A program made the position numbers and the translations under genes. A DNA stretch of 63,572 nucleotides from a virus: positions 1-63,572 of IMG/VR virus record IMGVR_UViG_3300009788_000107. One strand, given 5' to 3'. Below, one piece after another: positions 23,671 to 31,258 of this stretch (position 1 is the stretch's first letter; every line of letters starts with the position of its first letter). The notes beneath the pieces were generated by a model. The model was given only the letters and a program-made list of their open reading frames with translations, made no database searches and was not told where the DNA came from.

Positions 23671-24045
23671 TCATTCCTTTCGTCTTTGAATCCTGGCCCG
23701 CTCCCTCGAACAATCGTGGCATTCACCATTCGGAGAGTTCGCCGGGAAAAAGCTAAGGGGTTTCGGTTGTTTGCAGTCCCAGCACATCCGATCACGGTTC
23801 GGATCGCCGCCAGCCCTGAGTATTCGTGTTCTCACGTGGAGGAGGGAGTGATACGCCGCGTCTTGGTATATCACTAGGTTCCTGTTTTGATTGTCGTTCC
23901 TGACCTGGTTGACGTGATGAACTGGGCAGCTCCCGTCGAGTTCCCGCCCAAGGGCTCTTTCAGCAACCAACCGATGCTCGTAACTCCGGCGCCCACCCTC
24001 CCCAGCTCGACCTCCGCGACGAGTCTGCACCGGCCTCGGCTTCAT
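23671..24045 (-). CDS. HNH endonuclease
   Basis: This 124-residue protein begins MKPRPVQTRRGGRAGEGGRR. It contains YEHRLVAERALGRELDGSC, PVHHVNQVRNDNQNRNLVIY, and a C-terminal CWDCKQPKPLSFF ... CHDCSRERA zinc ribbon. The HH...N...N...L pattern is typical of HNH homing enzymes (HNH_3 type). ATGA overlaps the upstream nuclease-like gene. Confidence 0.75.
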   Translation of the reverse strand: MKPRPVQTRRGGRAGEGGRRSYEHRLVAERALGRELDGSCPVHHVNQVRNDNQNRNLVIYQDAAYHSLLHVRTRILRAGGDPNRDRMCWDCKQPKPLSFFPANSPNGECHDCSRERARIQRRKE

Positions 24046-24674
24046 CGGATCCTGTCCAACTGTTCGAGCGGACCATTCCGCGCCGGATCGTGACACTCTT
24101 TGCGCCACGTCTTTAGGCATTCGAGAAACTCGTCAAAGTCGGCGAAGTTCTCGTTCCACTTCAAGCGATAATCACCGTTCGATTTGAGCTGAAGGATCGC
24201 CCGCTTCCTGTTCGAGCGTCGCTTGTCGTACGCCAGAATCTCGGCGGCGCTCTGAAGCTCGTTCGCGTGAGCTGGCGCGCCGGTCTTGATGTTCATCACC
24301 ATCGGCCCGCGACCGCGACACGCGCCGACGCGATCGATAATCGTCGCGAACCCGAGCTTCCGGTGAAACGCGCCGAGCTCGATCCGGTCATACCTGGGAC
24401 GCTCCTCGGCGAGAAACTTCAGATAGGCAAGACACCAGGGACGGAGCGGACCCTCGACCGTGTTCAGGTCGACGAGGCCGAGGTCGTGGTCCTCGGTGAG
24501 CTGATGTACTAGGGAGCCGCGTTCTCGCGCTTCGTGAGGGATCCACTTGTCGTCGAACCGGTTCGCGGTCTTGAGGATCTCCGTCGTCCCTGGGAGGTAG
24601 TACCGCCGCTCGCCATGCTCGAGCCAGTACTGATGCAGGCGGGAGTCGAATCGGAACTTTCCAGGGAGCGCCAT
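24042..24674 (-). CDS. RecB-type PD-(D/E)XK protein with altered catalytic motif
   Basis: Taken from the TGATG overlap at 24674 the protein has 210 residues. GTTEILKTANRFDD, ARERGSLVHQLTEDHDLG, GFATIIDRVGACRGRG and IKTGAPAHANELQSAAEIL follow the order of RecB-like nuclease domains. The usual (D/E)-x-K motif reads N-I-K here (VMNIKTG), replacing one metal-binding acid. It may be inactive, or use another acid. A longer start at 24731 would overlap the upstream gene. Confidence 0.65.
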   Translation of the reverse strand: MALPGKFRFDSRLHQYWLEHGERRYYLPGTTEILKTANRFDDKWIPHEARERGSLVHQLTEDHDLGLVDLNTVEGPLRPWCLAYLKFLAEERPRYDRIELGAFHRKLGFATIIDRVGACRGRGPMVMNIKTGAPAHANELQSAAEILAYDKRRSNRKRAILQLKSNGDYRLKWNENFADFDEFLECLKTWRKECHDPARNGPLEQLDRIR

Positions 24675-25180
24675 CAGGTGATCTGGAATCGCTCGCCGCA
24701 TTTCGGACAGCGAACGTTTCGGCCTCCCCATTTCGTCGGTCGTGGTGTGTGTTGCTGGCGCGAACCTGGGATCGTTCGCCCTGTCTGACGAATCGTCTCG
24801 TCTTTCGTCCAGTCCTGATCGGCGGCGCGGTCGAGGAGTCCTCGGCGCTGAGACTCCGGCGCGGCGAGTAGCTCGCGATAGACCGACCAGGCGAGGCCGG
24901 GTTTCCGAAGGCGGCGCGGGAACTGTCGAGCGACGCGGACACATTGACTCACCCATTCGTACGATCGGCTGAAGGCCTTCGCGACGTCGTAGTACGTCGA
25001 GTCGTCCGACCAGCCGCGTTCTTCGCCGTACACCAGCCAGTCACCGACGACAAAGTTCAGCGCGTTTCCCATCCTGAAGAGCGTCCGTCCGTACGCGTCC
25101 CATACTTGGTGACTCGGCTCCCCGTGAGGAACGAGGCCCTCGTTCCCCATCGCGAATCGAGGCGTCCTGTCGACCGTCAC
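24674..25180 (-). CDS. ParB-like DNA-binding protein with C-terminal zinc ribbon
   Basis: This gene encodes 168 residues (GTG start). The helical middle (MGNALNFVVGDWLVYGEERG, AFSRSYEWVSQCVRVARQF, WSVYRELLAAPESQRRGLLD) resembles the helix-turn-helix region of ParB-like phage proteins and the N-terminal half of 15891-16814. The last residues RCPKCGERFQI are a half zinc ribbon. A DNA-binding or regulatory role is inferred. Confidence 0.55.
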   Translation of the reverse strand: MTVDRTPRFAMGNEGLVPHGEPSHQVWDAYGRTLFRMGNALNFVVGDWLVYGEERGWSDDSTYYDVAKAFSRSYEWVSQCVRVARQFPRRLRKPGLAWSVYRELLAAPESQRRGLLDRAADQDWTKDETIRQTGRTIPGSRQQHTPRPTKWGGRNVRCPKCGERFQIT

Positions 25181-25305
25181 GAGCGACGAAGGTCCGCAAG
25201 TTGTTTTGAGTACGCAGCGTTGATCGCGAGGACCCGCTCGAACAGTTTCTCTCGGAGCCTTGTCGAGGCTTCGTCCTTCTCTTGATCAGTGAGTGGTTCG
25301 ACCAC
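25177..25305 (-). CDS. Helical microprotein (42 aa)
   Basis: GTG 25305 follows GGAGGCGACC and the stop overlaps the next GTG (GTGA). The product is a single charged helix (VVEPLTDQEKDEASTRLREK...). Real translation is likely from the junctions; function unknown. Confidence 0.5.
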   Translation of the reverse strand: MVEPLTDQEKDEASTRLREKLFERVLAINAAYSKQLADLRRS

Positions 25306-25543
25306 GGTCGCCTCCGATGTCGTCAAGCTCGGCGAGTTCACGCTTCCACTTGTCGCGCAAGGCTCCCGCCTCGACGAGTAGCTTCGTTGACCCCTCCGAC
25401 GTTCCAGTTTGTTGGATCACTTTCTCAGCGATCTCGATCGTGAACTCGGCGCGAACTATCGAGTCTTCGAGAAAGCGTCGCAGGTTTCTCTCCAGCTCGA
25501 ACAGTTCCACTTCGGTATCGGCTAGACGTCGGTCGTCGTTCAT
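25286..25543 (-). CDS. Hypothetical coiled-coil protein
   Basis: This 85-residue protein begins MNDDRRLADTEVELFELERN and is almost wholly helical. It overlaps the microprotein gene. Function unknown. Confidence 0.55.
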   Translation of the reverse strand: MNDDRRLADTEVELFELERNLRRFLEDSIVRAEFTIEIAEKVIQQTGTSEGSTKLLVEAGALRDKWKRELAELDDIGGDRGRTTH

Positions 25544-25571
25544 CGTCGGAGACCAGCGGCCCACGCGAGGT

Positions 25572-25844
25572 CTACCTTCTCCACTTATCGGAATCCTTAC
25601 AGGTGGAGAAATGGCTCACGTGATCGCCGAGTCGACCGCTGAGCTTGACCTCGGCGGCGGTCACGATATCACCGTTCAGATCCGCGACTCGATCCGTTCG
25701 ACTGAACGCGAGATCGTGTCCGTCGAGGATGTTCGACTTTCCGGTCGCGACGTTCACGACCCACGTTACCGGCTGGCGACAGCTCCGACACTCCGATTCG
25801 TTCGGCGCTTTCCCCGCGCCCTCGCGCTTTAGATAGATCCACAC
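25572..25844 (-). CDS. Small zinc-binding protein
   Basis: GTG 25844 starts a 90-residue protein with ECRSCRQPVTWVVNVATGKS followed later by HFSTC, a plausible three- or four-ligand zinc ribbon (CxxC plus H/C). The start overlaps the TAG of the previous gene. It ends in TAG. Confidence 0.55.
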   Translation of the reverse strand: MWIYLKREGAGKAPNESECRSCRQPVTWVVNVATGKSNILDGHDLAFSRTDRVADLNGDIVTAAEVKLSGRLGDHVSHFSTCKDSDKWRR

Positions 25845-26167
25845 TATCGAGCCTCTCTTTCGGGACCGCTGAGATGTGTCGTGGGAACGATGGTGAGTTC
25901 TTCGGGACCGACCCTCGGACACTTCGCCTCGACAATCACGCCGCGAAACCTCCAATCCGGTTCGCCTGGGATCCTCAGCGAGTACGCGTGATCGGCTGTC
26001 GGCGCATCGCGAGGAATAAAGCGGATATAGTCGAACCGAAACCGGATCATCGGACGCCGCGTGCTGAGTTCACGAAGACCGATCGTCGCAACCGCGCCGA
26101 CGATACGGCGACCGCACAGGAGGAGCGCTGGTCCGGTCGACCTGGTTTTTCCTGATCGCCCGCCCAT
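25844..26167 (-). CDS. Hypothetical protein
   Basis: This 107-residue protein starts at ATG 26167 (TGATG junction, AAAGGGAA upstream). The beta-rich C-terminal half has IRFRFDYIRFIPRDAPTADH and FRGVIVEAKCPRVG. No family is recognised. It ends in TAG. Confidence 0.55.
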   Translation of the reverse strand: MGGRSGKTRSTGPALLLCGRRIVGAVATIGLRELSTRRPMIRFRFDYIRFIPRDAPTADHAYSLRIPGEPDWRFRGVIVEAKCPRVGPEELTIVPTTHLSGPEREAR

Positions 26168-26322
26168 CAGGAGATGTTCCCTTTCAACGATGAACAGACG
26201 CGAGACCACGCCATGTACAGACGACCCAGGATCTCGAGTGTCATCTCGCCGTCGAGGTCGACGTCGCGGATGTCGATATGTAGCTCGTCGTCAACCATCT
26301 CGAGGAAGGTTCGGATCGTCAT
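26167..26322 (-). CDS. Acidic microprotein (51 aa)
   Basis: ATG 26322 opens MTIRTFLEMVDDELHIDIRD, an acidic peptide with alternating charge. GGGCGGGAC precedes the ATG and the stop overlaps the next start (TGATG). Function unknown. Confidence 0.5.
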   Translation of the reverse strand: MTIRTFLEMVDDELHIDIRDVDLDGEMTLEILGRLYMAWSRVCSSLKGNIS

Positions 26323-26370
26323 GGTGTCCCGCCCATCAGCGGAGCCTCCGGATCACGTCTGCCGGACCGC

Positions 26371-26703
26371 TCATCGAACCACACGAAACCGGATCACCTT
26401 CACGACCAGCGACGGATCCCAGATCCCGACCCGCTTCCGCCAGGACGTGACGAACTCCGCGACGGAGTCGTAGCCCTCGGCGCGAGCCGCCGCCCGTGTG
26501 AGTGTCGACAGACGCTCCTCGTCGATCTTGAGGATCTCCAGCTTGGCGAACTCCTCGGCCTTCTTCTCTTTGCCCTCCCCGCGCTCGACGGTCGCCGACT
26601 GGATCGACCCGACCTTGAACTTCACAGTCGGCCAGTCGCGCCGCGTTTCGATCTTTCGTCCGTCCATGATTCTCTCGACGTGCTTCGCGGCAAACTTCAT
26701 CAT
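26371..26703 (-). CDS. ASCH-domain protein
   Basis: This 110-residue protein has the ASCH layout. KFAAKHVERIMDGRKIETRR supplies the typical h-x3-I-x2-G-x-K-x2-T/E-R motif; VGSIQSATVERG follows; AEGYDSVAEFVTSWRK and WDPSLVVKVIRFRVV close the barrel. ASCH domains bind RNA or modified nucleosides and are often found in phages. The exact ligand is unknown. The start overlaps the annealing protein gene. Confidence 0.75.
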   Translation of the reverse strand: MMKFAAKHVERIMDGRKIETRRDWPTVKFKVGSIQSATVERGEGKEKKAEEFAKLEILKIDEERLSTLTRAAARAEGYDSVAEFVTSWRKRVGIWDPSLVVKVIRFRVVR

Positions 26704-27758
26704 CAGACTTCCACGACCTTCCCCTCTGAAACTTCTCCTGTTTTCGTGTCGACGTTATCCGGAGGCGCTTCCTCGAGGATCACGTCGTATGGTGCGCTGA
26801 TCCACTCCTTCACCGCTTTGAACTGAGACTTCAGGATCTCCTTCTTCGACGAGTATCCGAACTGGGCCTTCAGAAAATCCTTCAGCGCCTTGTCGGTGAT
26901 CTCGTGCGTCCTCGCGTGACCGATGAGGTTCTTCAGCGCGCCCTCAGTGATCGGTCCGTCGCCAGCTGGCTGAACCGACGTTGTGTGTCGCACGTCGGCC
27001 CGCGAAGCGGCGTCCTCGTCCTCGTCCTGGCGCGGCCGAGTCTTCGCGGCGAGTCGTCCCTTCGCGGTCGGCCGCTGGTAGCGGTCGGCATTCGGTGAGT
27101 TCGGATCGATATCGATCTCGTCGTCGAACGGTTCGCCTTCGACATTCCGCCAGCCGTCCGAGCTACGCTGGCGCTTCACATACACGCCGTTCTCGCGCCG
27201 GAACCTCGCGGTCCAGCGACCGTTCCAGCATTCGTTCGCCATGCCGATATCTTTCACACAGCGGACGAGGCCGTTTGACTTCGCGGATTCGAGCGCCTTT
27301 CCCCAGGAGTGTTTCTTGTTCGACGCCTGGTATCGTCCCTCGCCGAAGGCCTTCGCGACGGCGACGCCGTTCACGTACAGGCGACAGAGGATGATCACGC
27401 GCCCGCCCTTCTCGACGGGAGGGTCGAAGTCGAGACCCCAGTTCCCCGGCCGGAAGGTTTTGTTCAGTTTGTTTCGGACGTGAATCTGCGGAATGTAGAC
27501 CTCACCGCCTGGGAGGATCTCCAGCTCGTCGACGGTGAAGGGTTCGAGAATCGTCTCGACCTGCGTCGGTGTCCAGTTCGATCGGCTGAGCCCTTGCGCC
27601 GCGAGGGACGCGTCGCCGCCGATCTTCTCGAGCGCGATCTGATCGGGTCGAGCCTGGCGGGAGAGCTTCCGGGGTTTTACCTGAGCGAGCGCCCGAGATG
27701 ACGCCGGGTCTTCCGCTCGAGCTGTCCGCTTCCGAACCTTCCCGCTTTGTCCGCCCAT
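26703..27758 (-). CDS. Rad52/Mgm101-like single-strand annealing protein
   Basis: This gene encodes 351 residues. The core at about residues 80-200 has RPGNWGLDFDPPVEKGGRV, LYVNGVAVAKAFGEGRYQAS and KKHSWGKALESAKSNGLVRC followed by KDIGMANECWN, which resembles the Rad52-like annealing proteins of the Mgm101 type (AxSAKSDxLxRCCKDLGxxxELW). The C-terminal part is an acidic linker and a small helical domain. It would anneal complementary single strands in phage recombination, with the Cas4-like nuclease nearby. By-eye similarity only. Confidence 0.7.
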   Translation of the reverse strand: MGGQSGKVRKRTARAEDPASSRALAQVKPRKLSRQARPDQIALEKIGGDASLAAQGLSRSNWTPTQVETILEPFTVDELEILPGGEVYIPQIHVRNKLNKTFRPGNWGLDFDPPVEKGGRVIILCRLYVNGVAVAKAFGEGRYQASNKKHSWGKALESAKSNGLVRCVKDIGMANECWNGRWTARFRRENGVYVKRQRSSDGWRNVEGEPFDDEIDIDPNSPNADRYQRPTAKGRLAAKTRPRQDEDEDAASRADVRHTTSVQPAGDGPITEGALKNLIGHARTHEITDKALKDFLKAQFGYSSKKEILKSQFKAVKEWISAPYDVILEEAPPDNVDTKTGEVSEGKVVEV

Positions 27759-28084
27759 CAGCGAATCCTCTTCTCGACGTCGGCGAGCGCGTCCTCGTTC
27801 GCGACGAGGGTCCGCTTCTGTCTGTCGAGGATCTTCCCGTACCAGATCAGAATGTCGTGTATCCGGTAAAGGATCTCCTGCTCGATCCGTTCATAGCAAC
27901 AGTCACAAACCTGGAGACCGGCGAAGTCGGTATGAGCGATCGACACGTCGGAGAACCCGCCGCTCGGGTCGTTCGGATCCTCTCGGTCGGTGTAGTCAGT
28001 AAGACAGAACCCACAGGTGATGTTCCCGACCGTCGACACGCCACAGCCGCCGCCGAACAGCTCGGGGGAATCCTCGTGTCTCAC
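27758..28084 (-). CDS. Hypothetical zinc-binding protein
   Basis: This 108-residue protein (GTG start) has GCGVS, ITCGFCLTDYTD and LQVCDCCYERIEQEIL, several C-x2-C pairs suggesting a zinc-binding fold, and a helical C-terminus. TGATG couples it to the annealing protein. Function unknown. Confidence 0.6.
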   Translation of the reverse strand: MRHEDSPELFGGGCGVSTVGNITCGFCLTDYTDREDPNDPSGGFSDVSIAHTDFAGLQVCDCCYERIEQEILYRIHDILIWYGKILDRQKRTLVANEDALADVEKRIR

Positions 28085-28086
28085 AC

Positions 28087-28248
28087 CTATTCCCCGTGTT
28101 CCACTCGCGAGAGCTGGCGCGCTGGCGAGTCGACGTGTTCACAGTTCTTCGGGAGGTCGGCGCTCCCGCAACACGGACAGTACGAGTGCTCGACGTCCTT
28201 CGGGTGATACGTCTTCCGCCGACAGAGCGGACAGAGATAGAAGCTCAT
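28087..28248 (-). CDS. Zinc-ribbon microprotein (53 aa)
   Basis: ATG 28248 opens MSFYLCPLCRRKTYHPKDVE with YCPCCGSADLP, a clear four-cysteine ribbon, then a polar tail. The start overlaps the upstream gene (ATGA); it ends in TAG. Confidence 0.65.
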   Translation of the reverse strand: MSFYLCPLCRRKTYHPKDVEHSYCPCCGSADLPKNCEHVDSPARQLSRVEHGE

Positions 28249-28436
28249 TCGACACTCCTCATAGCGTCGTGAAGTTCGACCGTCCGCTCGCCTTTGTTGT
28301 AACGCTCAGATAATGGAGCGAACACACCAGCCAGCGCGATCTCGACGTTCACGCCTTGAACGCCTCGCAGATCGAGGTACTGTCTTTCGACGCCGTCGAA
28401 GTGTTTCTTCGCGCTCGTCCAATCGAGATCGCTCAT
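28245..28436 (-). CDS. Hypothetical small protein
   Basis: This 63-residue protein begins MSDLDWTSAKKHFDGVERQY. Both ends overlap neighbours (ATGA). No family is recognised. Confidence 0.55.
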   Translation of the reverse strand: MSDLDWTSAKKHFDGVERQYLDLRGVQGVNVEIALAGVFAPLSERYNKGERTVELHDAMRSVE

Positions 28437-28630
28437 ACGCTAGGCCTCGGCCGAGGCGCGGTCTCCCCGCTCGGTTTCGGTTTTCGGATTCGCTTCGTCT
28501 TCTTCTTCTTCGCTTTCGACATACAGACCTCGCAGGTCGTCGCCTGGGGAAACAGCGACCGATCGGAACCTGGGATGATTCCCCTGCACAAGGGACAGTA
28601 TTCAGTCCGCGCCCGCCTCGCTCCGCTCAT
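28433..28630 (-). CDS. Zinc-ribbon microprotein (65 aa)
   Basis: Residues EYCPLCRGIIPGSDRSLFPQ and TTCEVCMSK form a four-cysteine zinc ribbon, followed by a Lys/Arg/Pro tail that could bind nucleic acid. ATGA overlaps occur on both sides. Confidence 0.65.
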   Translation of the reverse strand: MSGARRARTEYCPLCRGIIPGSDRSLFPQATTCEVCMSKAKKKKTKRIRKPKPSGETAPRPRPSV

Positions 28631-28818
28631 TTCGATCGGAGACAGCTCACGAGGTCATCCCAGAGGGACGACGTCGGCGGCGGCGAGGAGGCCGAGACCG
28701 CGTTCGCGTACTTCCGCGTGTGTCCCGCCCGGTGAAGGTTCTCGTGATCGCGACCGGTCATCGCTCGATAGCCCTTCCGCTTGGTTCGGTCGATCTCCTT
28801 TATTCGCTTTCGGTTCAT
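28627..28818 (-). CDS. Hypothetical basic protein
   Basis: This 63-residue basic protein begins MNRKRIKEIDRTKRKGYRAM. The ATG overlaps the stop of the membrane microprotein upstream. Function unknown. Confidence 0.55.
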   Translation of the reverse strand: MNRKRIKEIDRTKRKGYRAMTGRDHENLHRAGHTRKYANAVSASSPPPTSSLWDDLVSCLRSK

Positions 28819-28901
28819 AGCTGCAACCAGAGCGCCCGCAACGCCGCGAACAGCGCGATCACCAACAAGACGGCGACGACTTGATCCAGAAACCACTCCA
28901 T
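28815..28901 (-). CDS. Single-pass membrane microprotein (28 aa)
   Basis: ATG 28901 overlaps the upstream stop (TAATG) and opens MEWFLDQVVAVLLVIALFAA plus eight residues, a single membrane helix. It is similar in design to 10633-10716. Confidence 0.5.
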   Translation of the reverse strand: MEWFLDQVVAVLLVIALFAALRALWLQL

Positions 28902-29197
28902 TAGTCAGCGAGCCAGGCCTTCACCTTCTCCGGTGAGCCGTAGCACGGCGACGGGAGACACCAGTTCAGGTATCGGACCAGGTCGGGAAGCGCCGTCTCG
29001 CTGAACATTTCGGCTCGACTGAACGCGTCGACGAGATCGTTCTGGAGGACCGCCATCAGAAAGGACCCGACCGGTATCCGGTCGCGAACGTAGGCGTCGA
29101 GACCCGAGAGAAGGAGCGCGGGAACTTTGGCGCGAGCCTCCGCGATCGCCTCGTCGCTCAAGTCGTGAACGTAGCCGTCCGGAAACTCAGACCGCAT
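28901..29197 (-). CDS. Conserved-looking phage protein of unknown function
   Basis: This 98-residue protein is taken from ATG 29197 (MRSEFPDGYVHDLSDEAIAE). YVRDRIPVGSFLMAVLQNDL, EMFSETALPDLVRYLNW and YGSPEKVKAWL recur in many phage hypothetical proteins. The role is unknown. Confidence 0.65.
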   Translation of the reverse strand: MRSEFPDGYVHDLSDEAIAEARAKVPALLLSGLDAYVRDRIPVGSFLMAVLQNDLVDAFSRAEMFSETALPDLVRYLNWCLPSPCYGSPEKVKAWLAD

Positions 29198-29507
29198 CGG
29201 CCGGGAGTCCCTTCGGCCAGACAGCGCGACCGCTGATCGAGGAGACAATCTCCCCGTCGACCTGGTACCGAAGCTCGACGTACCCGCCGTGAGGGAGCGG
29301 CTGAATCCGCCAGGGTTCCGGAACTAAGAACGTGAAGGTGTCGGCGCTCGTCCAGCGCTTCTCGAACTCCAGCCACGGAGAGCGTTCGATCTCTCGCTCG
29401 GCCTTCTCCTCCGCGTCGACGATCGCGGTCAGACGTGAATGAGAAATGGAGTCTTGCGTCGTGTGCTCGAAGTGGTCCTGAATGGCCTTCCGCAGTCTGA
29501 TGAACAT
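29187..29507 (-). CDS. Hypothetical protein
   Basis: This 106-residue protein has a helical N-terminal half with FEHTTQDSISHSRL and a beta-rich end (YVELRYQVDGEIVSSISG). It overlaps the next gene by 11 bases. Confidence 0.55.
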   Translation of the reverse strand: MFIRLRKAIQDHFEHTTQDSISHSRLTAIVDAEEKAEREIERSPWLEFEKRWTSADTFTFLVPEPWRIQPLPHGGYVELRYQVDGEIVSSISGRAVWPKGLPADAV

Positions 29508-29710
29508 AGAGCCTCCGTCGTCTGAGTGACAGTGACACCGAGCGAAGGAGCCAGTTTCATGAAGGCGAGAACACCCTCGATCAGCTCGTCGTCGGTGAGG
29601 ACTTGGACGGACGGAAACCCGAGAGCGGCGAAGTGGCGCTTCACCGAGAGGCAGGTTCGACGCAATCTCCAGCGCCGATACGTCGCTCGAACCAAGTCGA
29701 GATTGATCAT
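29429..29710 (-). CDS. Hypothetical protein
   Basis: This 93-residue protein begins MINLDLVRATYRRWRLRRTC. GGACGGACGGAGG stands about nine bases before the ATG, one of the strongest sites in the window. The last quarter overlaps the next gene. Function unknown. Confidence 0.55.
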   Translation of the reverse strand: MINLDLVRATYRRWRLRRTCLSVKRHFAALGFPSVQVLTDDELIEGVLAFMKLAPSLGVTVTQTTEALCSSDCGRPFRTTSSTRRKTPFLIHV

Positions 29711-29779
29711 GTCTAAACCTCCGTCCGTCCGTCCGTTAGGAGCTGTGAATCTACTCCGCGAAGCGACTCGGCGTCAAGC

Positions 29780-30034
29780 TCACCCGTAGAACCGGTGAGG
29801 GGTCGGCCCATCGTTCAGGAGTCCAGGCGGGATCCCGAACCAGCGTGCGATCTCCTTCGCTTGCAGTTCGCGGAGCGCGAGGAACTCTCCAGAGGAGACG
29901 ATCGCCTGTTTCCCGTGGAGCGGCGCGGTCGCGCCCATCGCGAAGAACCTCGCGGCATAGTCGGAGGCGACAGGCGTCCTGAATGCGACGACGACCGGCG
30001 CGGCAAGTATCGAGAAGAAGACTCGTCTATTCAT
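29780..30034 (-). CDS. Signal-peptide mini-portal-like protein (84 aa)
   Basis: Residues 1-20 (MNRRVFFSILAAPVVVAFRT) are a twin-Arg/Sec-like signal. Residues 24-31 SDYAARFF match DTYAARFF of this phage's own portal (its residues about 222-229), and residues 61-70 EIARWFGIPP match EVARWLGIP (its residues 301-309). The roughly 70 residues separating these segments in the portal are shortened to about 30 here. It therefore looks like a condensed portal wing/crown fragment exported from the cytoplasm. Its role is unknown; interference with other phages' portals is one guess. TAATG overlaps the upstream gene. Confidence 0.6.
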   Translation of the reverse strand: MNRRVFFSILAAPVVVAFRTPVASDYAARFFAMGATAPLHGKQAIVSSGEFLALRELQAKEIARWFGIPPGLLNDGPTPHRFYG

Positions 30035-30777
30035 TAGTCGTTCACCAGGATCATCGAGTATTGAACGAACGCCGCTGTATCGTCCGCGTCGACGGAGACA
30101 ATCCACTTCAGATCGCCCGTTTCGTATTTCGTCGGAACGCCGTTCGCGAGGTCCGGCGAGGGAGAACCGTCCGACCGCTGGCGGAAATCGTTTTGTATCC
30201 GCCACGCGCCGCCAGTCGGTCGGTAGAAGAGTCGGAAGTTTCCCTGTTTTGATGCGCCGCCCGCCGCCGCCGCGATCGAGGTATGCATCGAGATCATATA
30301 GACGCTATGAGAGACCGGGATCAAATAGTGACCGATCAAGCTCTGACCGTCGCCCGCCGCGATCGTGCATTGGCGAGCGCCGGATCCGGACGAGGTCGGA
30401 TCGATCGTGATGATCCCGGCGTTCTCTAGACCGGTCCCGGTTGTCACGACGAAGACGCGGTTCAGACGGATGAAGGCCTGAGTCGTGACGACCGGCGTCA
30501 GTCCGGCGAGCGTAACGATTTCGGTGATCTCCTCGAAACTGGCGTCGCAACCTTCAAGCAGAACGGTTCGAGCGCCGGTCCCCGCGCCCGCGTCGGCCGC
30601 ATCCGTACTCACAATGTCGAGCGTTTCTGCCGCTGCGAGGTACGTCCGGAGTCCGCCTGTCGCCCAGACTTCCTCAGCGGCGGCGAGGTCGACGTCGGCG
30701 TTCCGGCCGAACTTGTTCACGATCCGATGGGACTGAATGTTTCCCTTCGCGAGCCTCAGCGAGTATTCGTCCATCAT
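30034..30777 (-). CDS. Putative virion structural protein
   Basis: This 247-residue protein is beta-rich with no enzyme motif: KFGRNADVDLAAAEEVW, RTVLLEGCDASFEEITEIVT, FVVTTGTGLENAGIITID and SHSVYMISMHTSIAA. Proteins with the AEEVWATGG start are common in phage virion clusters. GGAGAAACCG precedes the ATG. Confidence 0.6.
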   Translation of the reverse strand: MMDEYSLRLAKGNIQSHRIVNKFGRNADVDLAAAEEVWATGGLRTYLAAAETLDIVSTDAADAGAGTGARTVLLEGCDASFEEITEIVTLAGLTPVVTTQAFIRLNRVFVVTTGTGLENAGIITIDPTSSGSGARQCTIAAGDGQSLIGHYLIPVSHSVYMISMHTSIAAAAGGASKQGNFRLFYRPTGGAWRIQNDFRQRSDGSPSPDLANGVPTKYETGDLKWIVSVDADDTAAFVQYSMILVND

Positions 30778-30787
30778 CGGTTTCTCC

Positions 30788-31258
30788 TCACGGAATGAAT
30801 CGTGGGTTCGTCGGCGGCGCGATCATGATGAGCGTCGCCCCTTCGACGGAGCATCCGTCCGCCGAGTCCCAGACGCCGGTCGCGGTCCCGAGATCGTTAC
30901 AGGCGATCACCTTTGTTTTGAGCTGAACGTACGTGTCCTGAAGGCGGAACTCGTACTGTTCTGCGGCGCACGTCGGATCCCCACACGGAACGAGACCGGC
31001 GTCGAACCAGGTCGACCCGTCGTACACCATGAACCGAGCGACTTCACAGCCAGGATTCAGACCAGGGTTTGACGGGTCCGGACAGCGCTGGACGAGCGCC
31101 GCGTCGGCATAGCCCCAGACGAGGAGCGGACCGAGCGCGAGCGGGTCGAACACCCCGAGCGGCGGCTCTGACCCGAACGGATTCTGAAACGTGATCGGCG
31201 TCCGGACGGAACAGCTCGCCGTCGCAAGCGTCAGCGCGACAACGATCGCGGCTCTCAT
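30788..31258 (-). CDS. Lipoprotein of unknown function
   Basis: The N-terminus MRAAIVVALTLATASCSVRT is a lipoprotein signal with lipobox TASC. The mature 140-residue part has several cysteine pairs (RCPDPSNPGLNPGC, PCGDPTC, IACND). Such paired cysteines suggest a disulphide-bonded secreted fold. It overlaps the upstream secreted protein gene (ATGA). Confidence 0.6.
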   Translation of the reverse strand: MRAAIVVALTLATASCSVRTPITFQNPFGSEPPLGVFDPLALGPLLVWGYADAALVQRCPDPSNPGLNPGCEVARFMVYDGSTWFDAGLVPCGDPTCAAEQYEFRLQDTYVQLKTKVIACNDLGTATGVWDSADGCSVEGATLIMIAPPTNPRFIP

